Below, piece by piece: positions 35,971 to 48,656 of a stretch of DNA of 64,000 nt (position 1 is its first letter; every line of letters begins with the position of its first letter). Location of the stretch: assembly GCA_960531495.1 (NCBI GenBank), contig OY482848.1, positions 18,567,458 through 18,631,457 on the forward strand, given 5' to 3'. The notes below the pieces were generated by a model, which saw only the letters and a program-made list of their open reading frames with translations, did not search any database and was not told the DNA's origin. The stretch comes from Zeus faber (Eukaryota; Chordata; Actinopteri; Zeiformes; Zeidae). Made by a program: the position numbers and the translations under genes.

Positions 35971-37300
35971 CTCTTTCTCCCATTATCTCTTACTTATAGT
36001 AAGAGAGTAAGAGACGCAAAGACTGCGACGGCTCCTTTGGCCGTGGAAGCCAAATGAGCGCAAGGATAACAGTGGAACAGATGGAGGACAAAAGAGCGGC
36101 AAGAGAGGACAGCGAGGGAGTGTGAATATAAATATCTGTGAAAGGCAAATGCTGCAACCAGACCAAAACGCCTCATCATGACGGCGTAGAATAGAATAAA
36201 ACTTGTGACGACGCATGGCTGCCATTTTGCAGAGGAGCCACGTATTGACGGCGAACACTGGATCCTAGAAATTCAGATTGACAGTGACCAACTGATGGAA
36301 ATTCACCAAATTCACATTGGATATGCTGCGACACTCCTAACATTGGGAACCAACGGTCTGCTCTGAGTCCCACAGCGACCGACACGCTGATCATTCAACA
36401 GCCCCAGACACAGCTTTTCTTGTAATTCGATAGAAGGCCGTAGCAAAACAAGTCTCGCTCGCACCAGAAGTCGACTGAATCACCGGGAAGAGATGAATGA
36501 CTTTGATTTCGCCCGGCGTCTAACTTAGAGGAGGCAATGGAGCGTCAGCGGCGGCAGAATAATGGAGATTGGACCAAACACCCGAATCAATATCGCGGCA
36601 AAAACACATTCCTCATCCTCCTAGGCCCGGACAGGTCCATCAGATATGCTTTCCCGCTGTCGTCCGATTATCCCACCGACAGACTAACAAACCAAAAAGC
36701 GAAAACATCAATTGTTCATAAAAAAATGAAATCTCTCTGATGACTTGCATCACGTGTTTATTAAATATGGACTGTGTGTTATCCCAGAGCGGTCCGGTTG
36801 GATCGGGGTTTCCGTGGATCCAGCAGGTCAGGGCTGGAGGAGAACGGCAGAGCTAGAGCTTCCGTGTTGGATTTGATTTCACGCCAAATATTTAATGCTC
36901 GTCAAACATTTCTGTCACGGAATCTTTATCCACAGTACATTGTCAGAATGTGAATCCATTTCCTACTTTTATTATAATGTCAGTGCTTGGTATAGGGGTT
37001 TGCTGTCTGTTGGTATTTTTTAGGTCGATTGTATATTGTCAATTGTTTATCTATTTGTGAATTTTAAGTTTATTGTGTATTGACTTTTTCTTTTTCCAAA
37101 ATTTTAGTTTATTTTTAGGATTATTGTATGTTGCATTTTTTTTTTTGTTCAATTTTGGATTGATTGTATAATGCCATTTTTTTTTCCAAAATCGATGTTC
37201 ATTTTTAGGTTTATTGTATACTGTATTGGAAACGTTTTCCTATTTTTACTTTTTGTACATACATTTACCACAATTTATATCCATGGCTAAATGTGGTATC

Positions 37301-37330
37301 TATCTGTCTGTCTGTGTATCTATCTATCCA

Positions 37331-37380
<50 letters not shown>

Positions 37381-37382
37381 CG
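37301..37382 (+). repeat. (CTGT)n/(CTAT)n tetranucleotide tract
   Basis: ctgt units flanked by ctat units. Confidence 0.95.
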
Positions 37383-40300
37383 TACAGGTTTTGTGGTCGT
37401 CCTTCTCAGTCCAGACCATCATAAGGAGGACTTTGTGTTTGGTAGAACCTCTGTACCAAGGTGCAGCTTGTAGTCTGTTACTGCATTATTTAAGGCAATC
37501 GAATCAATGTATCGGAGATAAACCTCTTTTCAGTGATTTAAAAGCATCTGTATTCTCCTAAATTAAACAGCCAACCGCTTTCAACCAGGCTCCCATATGA
37601 AACCCCGCCTCGGCTCACTCCCAACACATTTACCTAAAAGCCTTCCTCGTATTAAGACAGCGATAGTGTGAGGGAACGTTAAAGTGCTGCTTTACATCAA
37701 AGCCAGTGGAGCTAAAGGTGGTAATTTACAGCTTAAGAGCTTTACTGTGATGGCTTCTCTCGCAGTGAATTAATGAAAGGACATATCTGTTCATGGGAAA
37801 ACATTAACTCGGAGCATGAGGAGTTTGAATTAAGATATCCAGGAATTCAGAGCACGTAATCAGTGGAAACGGTGCAGACTTTGGGCGTGACCTGATTTGA
37901 TAACGCTACGATTTTCATTCTCATTTCTTCTCATATTTGGGGCGATCTGAACAAACGCCTCAAGATCATTTTGTGTTTGTACTCGGATAGTTGCCGCAAT
38001 CCTTGATCTCTCGTTGTGTGCTTCTCCTCAATTGATTTCTCGTCCTGCGTAAAAAACCCCCCTCCTCAAAAAACTGGGCTGTTTCTCGGCTCTTCTCAAG
38101 ATCCCTTCTTGCTTTAAGATTCCCTGAATCACCCTTCCCCTTTCTCTCTTCCTGAAGTGGACGACAGTGACTTGCTGCACGGGAGGAAGGAACCGCGTAA
38201 GTTGTAACCCTTGTTACCGGTCGAGACAGAACGGAGCTTTAAGGAAGGAAATTCATCCCATGATGGCGTCACAAGGCACATGTCGGGCGGGCTCCCAGCA
38301 CCGGAACATGCGGTACGTTCCCCAGATTACTGCCGAGTCGGAGTTACGCACGCACGCACGCACGCACGCACAAACGGCTCGGGTATGATTTGGAGTCACT
38401 GTGCTCGGATTAATCTGCGTATAATCTCCCGGCTCTGCGGGGCTGGTGGGTGGGCAGTGTGCGTCTGGGAGAGTGGGCCGGTGCCTTTATAGCGTAGAAA
38501 TTAAATGGGATTTGGTGTTTCGCATGCGTCCAAACACACAAGCGCATGCATGCATAAAAGCACCTTCCACGCAAGATGTAGCCGTAAAACCCGGCGAAAC
38601 CGGTGATTCCAGCTGCTGGCTCTGAGTCACCGAATGAGTCACTGAAAGACCTTATTAGCCCAATCGATGTTTCTCCCCCACATGTACCTATACATAGAAC
38701 GGCCACGCAAACACACAAGAGACATGAAAGCGGCATCTGCGGGCACGTACGCGCACGGTGACGCCGGAGGCACGGCTCTCTGGCAGGGATCACCGCTTGT
38801 TTCCCCCGCTCCTTAATATCTCGTGGCAGCCAAATTAGACGTTGGGCCGTCAAGACGGGGTGATGCGGTGCGGCTGGACGACAGGAAAGCCGCCTCCACC
38901 CTCCTCTCAGTTCCTCCGTTGCTCCGTCCACTTCCTTCTAGGATCATCTCCCCTCTCCTTCCTTCCACGTCCGTCTTCTGTGCTCTCCCCTTCTTCTTCT
39001 ATTCAATGTCCGGGATCGGTATTTGTTTTTGCCGTTGTGTCGTCCCTCTGCATCTACCTTACCTTTAATTAACATGAATGATCAAACATTAAACCAAGGG
39101 AATCAAATTACAGTAACAGTCTGAGGAAACCTTGAAAATGTCTTATTCCGTTGAAATTGACGTCTATGCATGACCTTGCACATCCTCTGCTTAAAGCACG
39201 TCTGACCAACACCAACAGTCAAGAAAGTCAACGTTTGATGACATTCAGCCTTCTGGAATTCCACACCTCCCAAAAGAGAGTCAGAAATGTTCTTTTTCTA
39301 AGTCAAATTAAGAGATGTGTCATCACAAATATGTCGCCAATAAAGTGCATCTTATTTCACTCATTTTATCTAGAAAGTCATAAATTTGACTCGATATTGC
39401 ATCACATGTATTGTGACTGTGTGTCTTGTTTGCACTTCCTGGACTACAGATGCCAATTAAGCTCGAAGCTGACTCCGGGGCAATTCCTTTGAAATTGTGC
39501 ATTATCCCGCCCCCCCTAAAAATAAATAAATAAACAAACAAACAAATAAATAAATAAATACAAAACTAACAAGAAAATAAAGAAAAATCTGTTCCTGTCT
39601 GTTAAGTCCCTGTCTATCAATTTTATATTGTACTTTAACGGGATTGGGTTCACGACCTCCGTTCAGATGACGACTCCTGACCGCGACGAGAGGCGCCGTA
39701 GATCACAGGAAGTGACCTCACGGGGTCCCCCGGGGGGAGTGAACACTTTCACAGTCGCAAATCACACGATGCATTGACCTCCATCATTTCCACGCTTGCG
39801 AGCGGAGGCCATAAATAAGGCATAAATGCAGCGGGCGGATAAAATACAAGACAAATGGCCAATGTAGGTGTCCTGTATCGAGCAAAAGGAAGCTGTAACC
39901 ACAAGGTTTTACAGCAGTGTGTGCTTTGTCTTTCTACAGTCAAATCACGATATGAAGGTATATCCATGTATAGATAGTATCATGTCGGCATCTAAAGTAT
40001 CTAGCTTGTTAGATACAGTACGTACTGTATACACCATAGCTTCATTCACACACAGGAAGTTGAAGTTCATTCATTTTCATTTATTCCTCTTCATTTATTT
40101 GACGCTATATATGTCGTTGTGAACATTTTAAATAATAGTTTTAAGGGGAAAGTGGGAATCTCACTGAGGCGGCTTGGGCGGCGGTTCTACCTCGCGCTTA
40201 ATCACCGGTCTGGATTCTTCCCTCCTTCCAGTCTCCAGCCTGGATCGTCGCTCCCGCAGTGGGCGATGCCCAGAATGTGTAATATACAATCCCTGAATAA

Positions 40301-40385
40301 AACATCAGCCGTGGCCTGAATACTGACGCAACGAGGAAGAAAGAACGAGAACGAGCGAGAAGTATGGAGAGACTAAGGGGAGGAG

Positions 40386-40389
<4 letters not shown>

Positions 40390-40434
<45 letters not shown>
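40390..40434 (+). repeat. (GA)n microsatellite
   Basis: About 45 bp of GA. Confidence 0.95.
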
Positions 40435-40438
<4 letters not shown>

Positions 40439-43400
40439 GAGAAAAGACACTCCTCCCGGACCCTCGAGAGGCTGACCCCGTCCAAAACAGAGGGGGGGGC
40501 GCAGGCTCGACCGCCCAGTTATCCAAACCAAGTGTTCTGTTCCTGCGCCAGCGGGTTCTGACTAACCTATTTCCCGCTCAGCCGACGCCCCTTCCCTCAA
40601 ACCAAGAAATTTAAGGCACCGACTCAACGAGGAGTCTTCCTCACCGGCCGTCGCAAACACAATGCAGTCGCGGTTGAAAACAGAAATGGGCCAAGCGCTG
40701 TGTAGTCGTTAACCAGAATGAGAAAGCGAACGACGTTTTATTTTTTACGTATTCTACGACTGCATGGCAACCGTTTTTTTCTGTCTACACTGGTATCTCC
40801 TGCTCCCGTTCTGATCTTTTTATTGGGTTAAGGGCTCCTAACCAGATCCCGGCTCTCATCGCACGGACCAGACTTGACATTTCCTCGTGCTAATGCCGTC
40901 GAGGTGAAATATGTCTTTCGCCCTACGTGGTTTCATTGCGGAGCGCGCGTACGCTGTCTGCCATGCTTAAAGTCAAGCGGCTAAATGGGTTTGTAGTGAT
41001 TGGCCGGAGTAACGGCTCGGCTTCGAAGGCGCGGGGCGGGAACCGGAGCAAGGTTGTTTGGAATTCTCGCAGGTGCGTCGAATGCCATTTACTGCAAGCG
41101 CAGGAACAGCCCTCCCAGGACCGCTTCCACGCCGTGAGCGAGGCCCGCTGCTCAACTTCTGGATTCGCGACTGAAACGCATTCCTTAGGAAAAAAATAAA
41201 AAATAAAAAAAGACAGCAAAGGGGCAACGAGAGTGTTTTATACCTTATAGACCAATGGCTGGAGAGAGAGAAAAAAAAAAACACAGTCCATCGAGGTAAA
41301 TGTGAGGCTGGTGAGTGTCTGCAGGCAGGTTCTGTCCCGGTGGACTTGTGGTGCAGTGCAGGATGCTCAGACCAGGACGGGGAGGCTGAACTGGACCGAC
41401 CCAAGGACAGCACAACAAACCACAGCACGGTGACACAGATGAGACGCCCATAACCCCAACCAATTAAGGGTCTACGTAGTCTGCGTATACCGAAAAAAGG
41501 TAGGTTGCGTAAAGGTCTAAAAATAAAAAATACAGTGGTGCAGAAAACAATGCGAGTCTCGTGGAATTAAAAGGTGTCATAGCTTTAATTTATCTGGATT
41601 TTTTCTTTACTACTGTTAAAAAAAACGAAAAAAAACATGACATTTTTTGCAAAATAGTGTCCGACGAGTCGGCTTCCAAAATTGTCCCGCAATTTGTCTT
41701 TCTCCCCTGCTTTCACTCTGTCTCCATCGCTGTACCTGCCAGGGAGCGCTTCTTACCTCCACCCCCCCCCCTCTTTTCCGACTCTCTCTCTATCTGCCAT
41801 TCTCTCCCTCTTCTCTTTCTTTGCTCCGTCGCCCCTCTCCCCATCCCCCAACTCCCATCTGTTATCTCTCAGCTGGATCTGTTTTGCACTGCACTGCAGT
41901 GAGCCGAGCGGGGAGCCACGCTGGATGAGTCACCCGCTCGCAATCTGCTGCCCCGAAGTCCTGTGGGCGTCGGCCGGGGGCCCAAAGACCCCGGTGCACC
42001 CTCGTACTTTCACTTTGTATACTTCCATACAGGTAAAACACAAATCTCAATCCGGACAGTCACCCGCATGAATCTCCCATGCCAGACACAATCAATCAAC
42101 ACATCGCTTGCTTACAGTGTTTTTCCACGGCTTTCCACAGACGATTTAGCAGGAAAAAGTTCCAAGCACTCAAGGTATTAAGCAATGAGCATCAAATGAT
42201 TAGTCACCCTAACCCTTTCCTTCACACCCTTCGCATTCTGAGCGACCACAGCCTTCTGATGACAAATCAGCAATCAGAGGAGGGTGGGGGAGACAAAAAC
42301 CCCAACACCACACGACCGTCGCGGTTGCTATCGTGTTTCTCTTGCACTCTCCATTGTTGACGCTTGTAGTCTGGCGTTGGTGAGAATCTGCGTCCTTGCC
42401 CGTCAGCCGCCACGGTGTTATGCGTGGTAATGCCAATGCGTGACGTTCGAATACAAACGCTATCATTTTCGGGCGAAAGCAGGAGGTGGAACTGGCTGGA
42501 GGTGTCCTTTAATCCACCGATCCTCTGTGCCGTCAATAACCGATAACTGTTGTATATTGATCATTTTTCTCAGAGTGCTGATGGATTACGGACAGTGCTG
42601 AACATCTCACAGGATGCTACGCTTATTACTTCTTTCCAAATGTCTCCATGTCTGCTCGGGGGTTTTACTTCAAAGCCACATACTTCATATGTGTCGACCT
42701 CCCTCCATGTTTTGTAAAAGGATCAGTTCCGTGTCACTGAAGAAATGGAACCCCGTCCAAACGTCGGGGTCACTCGAGCGAGAGAACGCGGACGACACCA
42801 TCCACCGGTGACGTTGGAGCGAACGCAAAACAACGCCCCGAGGGAAAAGCCCGTCCCCTCGTCCACCTCCACATCCCTCTGGCAGATTCAGACATTTCCC
42901 CCGTTATCGGCCCTCTTTACAGGGGAAGTGTATGAACAGCGAGTGACAATCTCAAGTCATCTCATCTTGTCTTCAGTCTCGTAAAAGGTAGAATACAGGT
43001 ACTCCTACTTAACGACCGAGTTCCGAGGGAGCCGCCCCCTTACCCATATTTCAAGCATACTGTACTGGTACCGGTGGCGGGTTTGTGTCAACCATCTTTA
43101 GATATTGTTTTAATGTGTCCTTTGCACCATTTCTAACATTTTTGTGGCAAATGTTTATACAGCAGTGTACTGTATACTTTGCTGTAATAAACAGAACAGG
43201 GGAAATCAGCTCTAAACTACATCTGTGCATACTGTAAATACAGGTCATCGTTTTTATGTATTCCAAATAAAGAAAAAAAAAGTCCATCTTGATAACTTTG
43301 TTTAAATTTGCGTAACCGTTCCATATTACAGACAATAAAAATACAAATCAGCGAAAACTATAATAATTAAATTAAATTACCAAAAAAGTGAAAGTTATAA

Positions 43401-43473
43401 AAAAAAAAAAAAAAAAAAGACATTCAGATGCACATTCTAGTCGTCGAATCCTTCAGTTCAGGGGTCATCAGCG

Positions 43474-45246
43474 TCATCGCGGGTTATCAGGAGCTGTAGA
43501 GGGCCCGGGTACGAGAGATGACGGCGAGGAAAGGGGAGCTGCAGGGGCGGGGGCGGGGGCGGGGGTCCCGGGTGTGGCTTTCGAGAAGAATCCCGTCGGC
43601 GCGGTCTGCTTTGAGATGTTCTTTTTCGCCTCATAAATTTCACGATAGCATCGCAAAAGCTCGTTCATTTGCCGTTCCACTTTGGTGAACCGTTCCACAT
43701 TGGGGTCCATGCCCTCCAGCTCTAACAAGGCTGCGTTGACTTTGGAGAACACAGCGGCCAACCCCTTCACAGTGAACTTCTTTTGTACTTCTTCCATTCT
43801 CTCCTCTTCTTCTCCTTCTTCCTCCTCCTCCTCTTCCAGGTGCCGCTGCGCTTCCAGCTCTATTAAATCTTCGTTAGTTAGCTCTCCCTCGACATACTCC
43901 ACTAATTCCTCGATGTCTTCCACTTCAACATCTAAATTAAGCACGTTGGCGAGTTGCACAATCTTTTTATTGATGGCGTCGACGTGCTCGTCTTTGTCGC
44001 ACCCTTCGCAATCGCCCGCGAAACCTTTGAGGCATTTCCTCCATATGCCCCGCATCCACTTCTCCGTCACTCCCTCCCAAGCCGACTCGATGTTCTTAAT
44101 GCAGTGTAAAATGTTGAACGATTTCCAAAAGTCACGAAGGGTGACTTCGCCGCTCTCTGTGGCCGCTACAGCTTTGGAAAAAGTTGTGTGCAAATAGTAG
44201 GCTTTGAACGTGGCTATAGCCCCCTGGTCCATCGGCTGGAGGATAGCGGTGGTGTTTTTAGGCAGATACACCACCTTCACATCTGGGTGGAGATCATCAA
44301 GATGCTGGGGGCGGCCCGGGGCGTTGTCAAGCAGGAGGATAATTTTAAAGGGAACGCCCTTTTCCAGACAATACTGCTTGACCGAGGGTATGAAGCAGGT
44401 GATGAACCAATCCTCAAACAAAGCGTGCGTCATCCACGCCTTGCTGTTTGCACGGTAGTGAACGGGCAGCGTGTGCTTACTAACCCGCTTCAACGCCCGC
44501 GGGTTCTCGGAGCGATGGACGAGGAAAGGCTTCAGCTTGAACCCGGCGGCGTTTCCTCCCAACAACAGCGGGACCCGGTCTTTGAACGCCTTGAAGCCGG
44601 GCGCCGTCTTGGCTTCTTTGTGTATGTAGGACTTCTCGGGCATCCTCTTCCAAAAGAGTCCGGTTTCGCCCACGTTGAAGATCTGCTCCGGACGGTAGCC
44701 GCCTCCCTCGACGATTCCGTCAAACTGGTCGACGAATTTTCCCGCCGCTTCCAGGTCCGCGCTCGCCGCCTCGCTGCCGACGCTACGGTTGTGCAGGTTG
44801 AACCTCAGGCAGAACCGTTGGAACCACCCGTGGCTGGCCGTGAACGTCTCCGTCGACTCTTCGCCCTCGCGCGCCTTCAAGGCCTCGAAGATGCCGCGCG
44901 CCTTGCCTTGAATTATCGAAAGGCTCATCGGCATGGTCTTTTGTATCTGGTCGTCGAACCAGATCGCCAGCAATTTCTCCATCTCGTGGATGAGGCCTTT
45001 CCGCCGCCTCGTGATGACGGCTTGAAATCCCGTCGAGGCTTTGGCCGCCTCCTTCACCCTGTCTTTATCCTTCAAGATGGTGGAAATGGTGGAATGCGCC
45101 AGCTCCAGGTCACATGCGATGGCTTTGACTTTCTTACCGGCCTCGTGGTCGTTTATGATCTTCATTTTCATCTCAAGATCGATAGTCTTCCTTTGTTTCT
45201 TGGCGCTTCCTCCGGGTGAAGCCGCGCTCTTCCTTTTCGCCGACAT
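43474..45246 (-). CDS. Tigger (TIGD1-like) transposase, open but with a catalytic Asp changed to Gly
   Basis: An uninterrupted 590-residue frame. Residues about 15-75 (KKQRKTIDLEMKMKIINDHE, then IACDLELAHSTISTILKD) form the CENP-B/Psq helix-turn-helix. Residues about 80-150 form the Tc5-type second HTH, ending GWFQRFCLRFNLHNRS. The DDE_1 catalytic core follows. Asp307 (LLLDNAPG) and Asp340 (LQPMDQG) are present with the family's 32-residue spacing. The first catalytic Asp, normally in FNVDETG, is Gly193 (FNVGETG, codon GGC at 44668-44670). The C-terminus is acidic (EEEEEEE), then Pro-Ala rich. The coding DNA is GC-rich unlike its surroundings. In this family the enzyme cuts and pastes its own element; this copy should not cut. 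Confidence 0.9.
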   Translation of the reverse strand: MSAKRKSAASPGGSAKKQRKTIDLEMKMKIINDHEAGKKVKAIACDLELAHSTISTILKDKDRVKEAAKASTGFQAVITRRRKGLIHEMEKLLAIWFDDQIQKTMPMSLSIIQGKARGIFEALKAREGEESTETFTASHGWFQRFCLRFNLHNRSVGSEAASADLEAAGKFVDQFDGIVEGGGYRPEQIFNVGETGLFWKRMPEKSYIHKEAKTAPGFKAFKDRVPLLLGGNAAGFKLKPFLVHRSENPRALKRVSKHTLPVHYRANSKAWMTHALFEDWFITCFIPSVKQYCLEKGVPFKIILLLDNAPGRPQHLDDLHPDVKVVYLPKNTTAILQPMDQGAIATFKAYYLHTTFSKAVAATESGEVTLRDFWKSFNILHCIKNIESAWEGVTEKWMRGIWRKCLKGFAGDCEGCDKDEHVDAINKKIVQLANVLNLDVEVEDIEELVEYVEGELTNEDLIELEAQRHLEEEEEEEGEEEERMEEVQKKFTVKGLAAVFSKVNAALLELEGMDPNVERFTKVERQMNELLRCYREIYEAKKNISKQTAPTGFFSKATPGTPAPAPAPAAPLSSPSSLVPGPSTAPDNPR

Positions 45247-45374
45247 CTTGTGCTATGGGGTGCACAACAAAGTACAACTTTATAGAGGAAATATGTAGTC
45301 TTGGAGATTGCGAACGCGAGAGTAGTGAATATTGACCGACTGCAGGAACGACACTGAGAACGGTGATGAGATGA

Positions 45375-45805
45375 GATGTATATAGTGTAGTATAAAGGGT
45401 GTATATAGTATGTACAGTGTATATAGTATATAAATGTATATAGTGTATATAGTATATATAGTGTGTAAGTGTATATAGTATAGTGTATATAGTATATATA
45501 GTGTATAAGAGTATAAAGTGTATCTAGTATATATAGTGTATCTAGTATATATAGTGTATAAGTGTATATAGTATATGTAGTGTACAAGTGTATATAGTGT
45601 GTATAGTAAATATAATGTTTATATAGTATATATAGTGTATAAGTGTTTATGGTATATATAGTGTATAAGTGTATATAGTATATATAGTGTATATAGTATA
45701 TATAGTGTATAAGTGTATAAGTGTATATACTGTGTATAGTATATATAGTATATATAGTGTATAAGTGTATATAGTATATATAGTGTATTTAGTATATAAA
45801 GGGTG
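45375..45805 (-). repeat. GTGTATATAGTATATATA minisatellite inside Tigger
   Basis: More than 20 variants of tatagtgtata/agtatata units. It lies between the transposase start and the right inverted repeat. Confidence 0.9.
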
Positions 45806-45954
45806 ATGCGTGACGCTGAGACGCAGCGCGCAAGTCGCAGTATTGTACGCAGCGCACAATACCGACTGGACGGAGAGCTGGTCGTTAAACAGTTAGCTCG
45901 TTAAGTGAGGAGTACCTGTATAGCAGATTAATACGTTAAGGACCTTCATGTAAA

Positions 45955-47875
45955 TCAAAGATGGCGGCGCGTTCACAACGCGAGGCTCAGCGTCTCTCCA
46001 GGTTCTACAAGTTAGCGGTTGTATACCTACTCGTTTTAAGTTTGTTCAGAAAAAACTATCGTACACCCGTCAAGAGCTTCTGGACTTTGAAGGACTCCGT
46101 TTAGATCATCTTGTCTCCGGCTCCAAACTGAGATCACCGGCCACCGGATGCTACCAATCCGGCTCCGCCGGCCAGAAGAGGACGCAGGCGGTGTCGAGAG
46201 TGTAAACAAAGGCGAGGGAAGAGAGGCGGGCTCAGGGCTAGGCTCAGGCTAACTCCTCATGGGCTATCTCTACCAAGCATTTTCCTCGCCACTGTACGAT
46301 CTCTGATGAACAAAATGGTTGAACGGCGTCTGCGGGTCACCACTCATAAAAGGATTATGGATTGCGACGTCACGTTCCCCCCCCCCACCCCCACGGAAAC
46401 GTGGCTTATCAGCGGCGTCCCCAAAAGCGCCACCGAGGGGGCGCGACGTCGTCAGGGCGGACGGAACAGCTGATGACTCCGGTAAGACCAGTGGAGCGGG
46501 GGCTGTGCGTTTATACCAACAAAGCTTGGTGCCCGGACAATGGCAGCATCGGGAGTGACTTGAATAGCTCACGGTGAAGTGTAGACCTTTCTATCTGCCC
46601 AGACAGCTTACGTTTGTTGTCATGACTGCAGCCTACGTCCCCCCCCGCGGATGCTAATGCTAAGCTGGCAATGTAAGAACTACATGCTGCCATTATTAAA
46701 CAAGAGGCTACACACCGGAGGCAGCCTTTATCGTTGCAGGTGATTTTAACCACTCCAACCTGAAGACTGTACTCCCCAAATTCCACCGACATGTCTCCTG
46801 CCCTACTAGAGGGGACAGAACCCTCGACCATGTTTACACAATCATGGCTGTAGCTTACAAAGCCATTCCCCTCCCCCACCTGGGACAGTCTGACACACCT
46901 CCCACTGTTCCTACTCCCCAAATACACACCACTCATCCTACGTGTGAGACCCCCTCGGTCAGAACAGTTAAAGTATGGCCAGAACGGGCAGACTGTCCTA
47001 CGGCGCCGGTGCCAAAACACCGACAGGAGCACGTTTGGCATCCAGGCCATCACGGACTACAAACCTACAAACCCACAGACACCACCCCAACCCAACCAGC
47101 GACACCTCCCTCCCCGACGAGCTCGACAACTTCTACGCTCGCTTCGACCAGGGAGAACCAGGAGGCGGCCGTCGCGGCTGGGCTCCGCGCGGACCCCCAT
47201 CCCCTCGCACTCTCGCCCACCGAGGTACGTGCCGCACTGAGCAAGGTCAGGGAACGTGAGGCTGCTGGCCCTGGTGGTGTCCCTGGACGTGTGCTCAGGG
47301 CCTGCGCTGACTGAGGTCCTGACCGACATCTTCAGCCTGTCACTGGCCCAAGCAGCTGTCCCCGCGTGCTTCAAATCCGCCGTCATCGTGCCGGTACCAA
47401 AAAACAGCTCTGCAGCTCGCCTTAATGACTTCCGCCCTGTTGCACCCACCCTCCACCAACCATGAAGTGTTTCGAGAGGCTGGTCATGGCTCACCTCGAA
47501 TCCCACCGACCTCCCACACTGGACCCCCTCCACTTTGCCTACCGCCAGAACAGGTGCACGGAGGACGCCGTCTCCGCGGCACTACACTCCGCCCTCTCCC
47601 ACCCGGACAACGACGACAACACCTGCGTGAGAGTGCCGTTCATTGACTTCAGCTCAACATTCCACAACGTCATCCCCTCCAGACTGGTCGCCAAACTAGG
47701 TGACCTCAACATCGACCCCTCCCTCTCCAACTGGATACTGGACTCCTTAACCAACAGACCCCAGCATGTTAGATTAGGTGACCTCACCTCCTCAACCCTA
47801 ACCCTGAACACCGGCGTCCCACAGGGCTGTGTACTGAGTCCTCTCCTCTACTCCCTCTTCACCCTCAACTGCACT
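45955..47875 (+). mobile_element. L2-type LINE, 5' end to mid reverse transcriptase, decayed
   Basis: It begins near aaagatggcggcg, a YY1-type motif. Then come RGGLRARLRLTPHGLSLPSI and an endonuclease region with IVAGDFNHSNLKTVLPKFHR. The reverse-transcriptase part has MKCFERLVMAHLESHRPPTL, VPFIDFSSTFHNVIPSRL and GVPQGCVLSPLLYSLFT (47462-47875). Several frameshifts and stops are present. It stops abruptly before the YADD region, so the 3' part is missing. Confidence 0.88.
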
Positions 47876-48656
47876 TTCTTGTATTGATTTGCGAGCAAAA
47901 ATGAGAGTTAGGAGGAGCGAGCTTCAGGTGCCGCCGCTGCTGGGCATGGCGAGGGAATGTGGCCACCATCCCGCGTCTTCACTCCTTCACTTCACGTGGT
48001 TACCTGAGCGTGGAAGCATCACTTTTGTGTTTTGTGCTCGCGATTTGTGCTTTTTGTGCAGTTATTTGGCCAATTTTTTTTTTTTCGAACCATGGGTCCG
48101 AAAAAAGTAAGTACTGAGAAGAAGAAGCGGATGATGTCCATCGACTTAAAGCGCAAAATAATAGAAAAACATGAGCGAGGTGTGCATGTGATGGAACTGG
48201 CGAGGCAGTACCAGCGTAGTACTTCTACGATATGTACCATACTGAAGCAGAAGGAGACGATAAAGGGTATAACGCCAGCCAAGGGCGTTAAAATAATGTC
48301 TGAGCTGCGGACCGCTGTCCAAGAAAAGATGGAGAATCTGCTGTTGGTGTGGTTGATGGAGAAGCAGCTCGCAGGAGATAGCGTGACGGAGGGCATCATC
48401 TGCGAGAAGGCAAAAATGATCTACACATTCTCTTTTATTATGTTTTATTATGTTTTTATACAATATTTGTTATTTATAAATACATTTTTCTTATATAAAA
48501 ACACTTAACAAAAAAAATTGGGGTGTTGTTTGGGGGGCTGGAACAGATTAATGGCATTTCAATTAATTTTGATGGGAAAAATTGATTTGCTATACGAGCA
48601 GATTGAATTACGAGCTCTCACGGAACGAATTAAACTCGTAAGTCAAAGTACCACTG
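47876..48656 (+). mobile_element. truncated second Tigger element
   Basis: The 5' end is lost at the junction with the L2. The right end is gtaagtcaaagtaccactg, followed by TA (48657-48658). Its own inverted repeat differs from the 42996-45918 element, so it is another subfamily. Confidence 0.85.
48092..48423 (+). pseudogene. Tigger transposase N-terminal remnant
   Basis: The frame begins MGPKKVSTEKKKRMMSIDLK. It holds a CENP-B-type HTH (ELARQYQRSTSTICTILKQK) and the start of the second HTH (ITEGIICEKAK-like), then runs into unrelated AT-rich sequence. The catalytic domain is deleted. Confidence 0.85.

Larger units (their letters stand above)
42996..45918 (-). mobile_element. complete Tigger/pogo-type DNA transposon
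   Basis: The left end CAGGTACTCCTACTTAACGA and the right end (read on the minus strand) CAGGTACTCCTCACTTAACG are inverted repeats. TA target duplications lie at 42994-42995 and 45919-45920. The total length is 2923 bp, with one long transposase frame on the minus strand and a degenerate minisatellite between the frame's start and the right end. Confidence 0.92.

Noticed and set aside
38410-38931. 173-codon minus-strand frame
   Set aside because: No recognisable domain, repeat-poor but with no splice or homology support; treated as intron 1 sequence.
44188-45219. 343-codon open frame on the plus strand
   Set aside because: It is antisense to the Tigger transposase; GC-rich coding DNA leaves the opposite strand open. 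It has no domain of its own.
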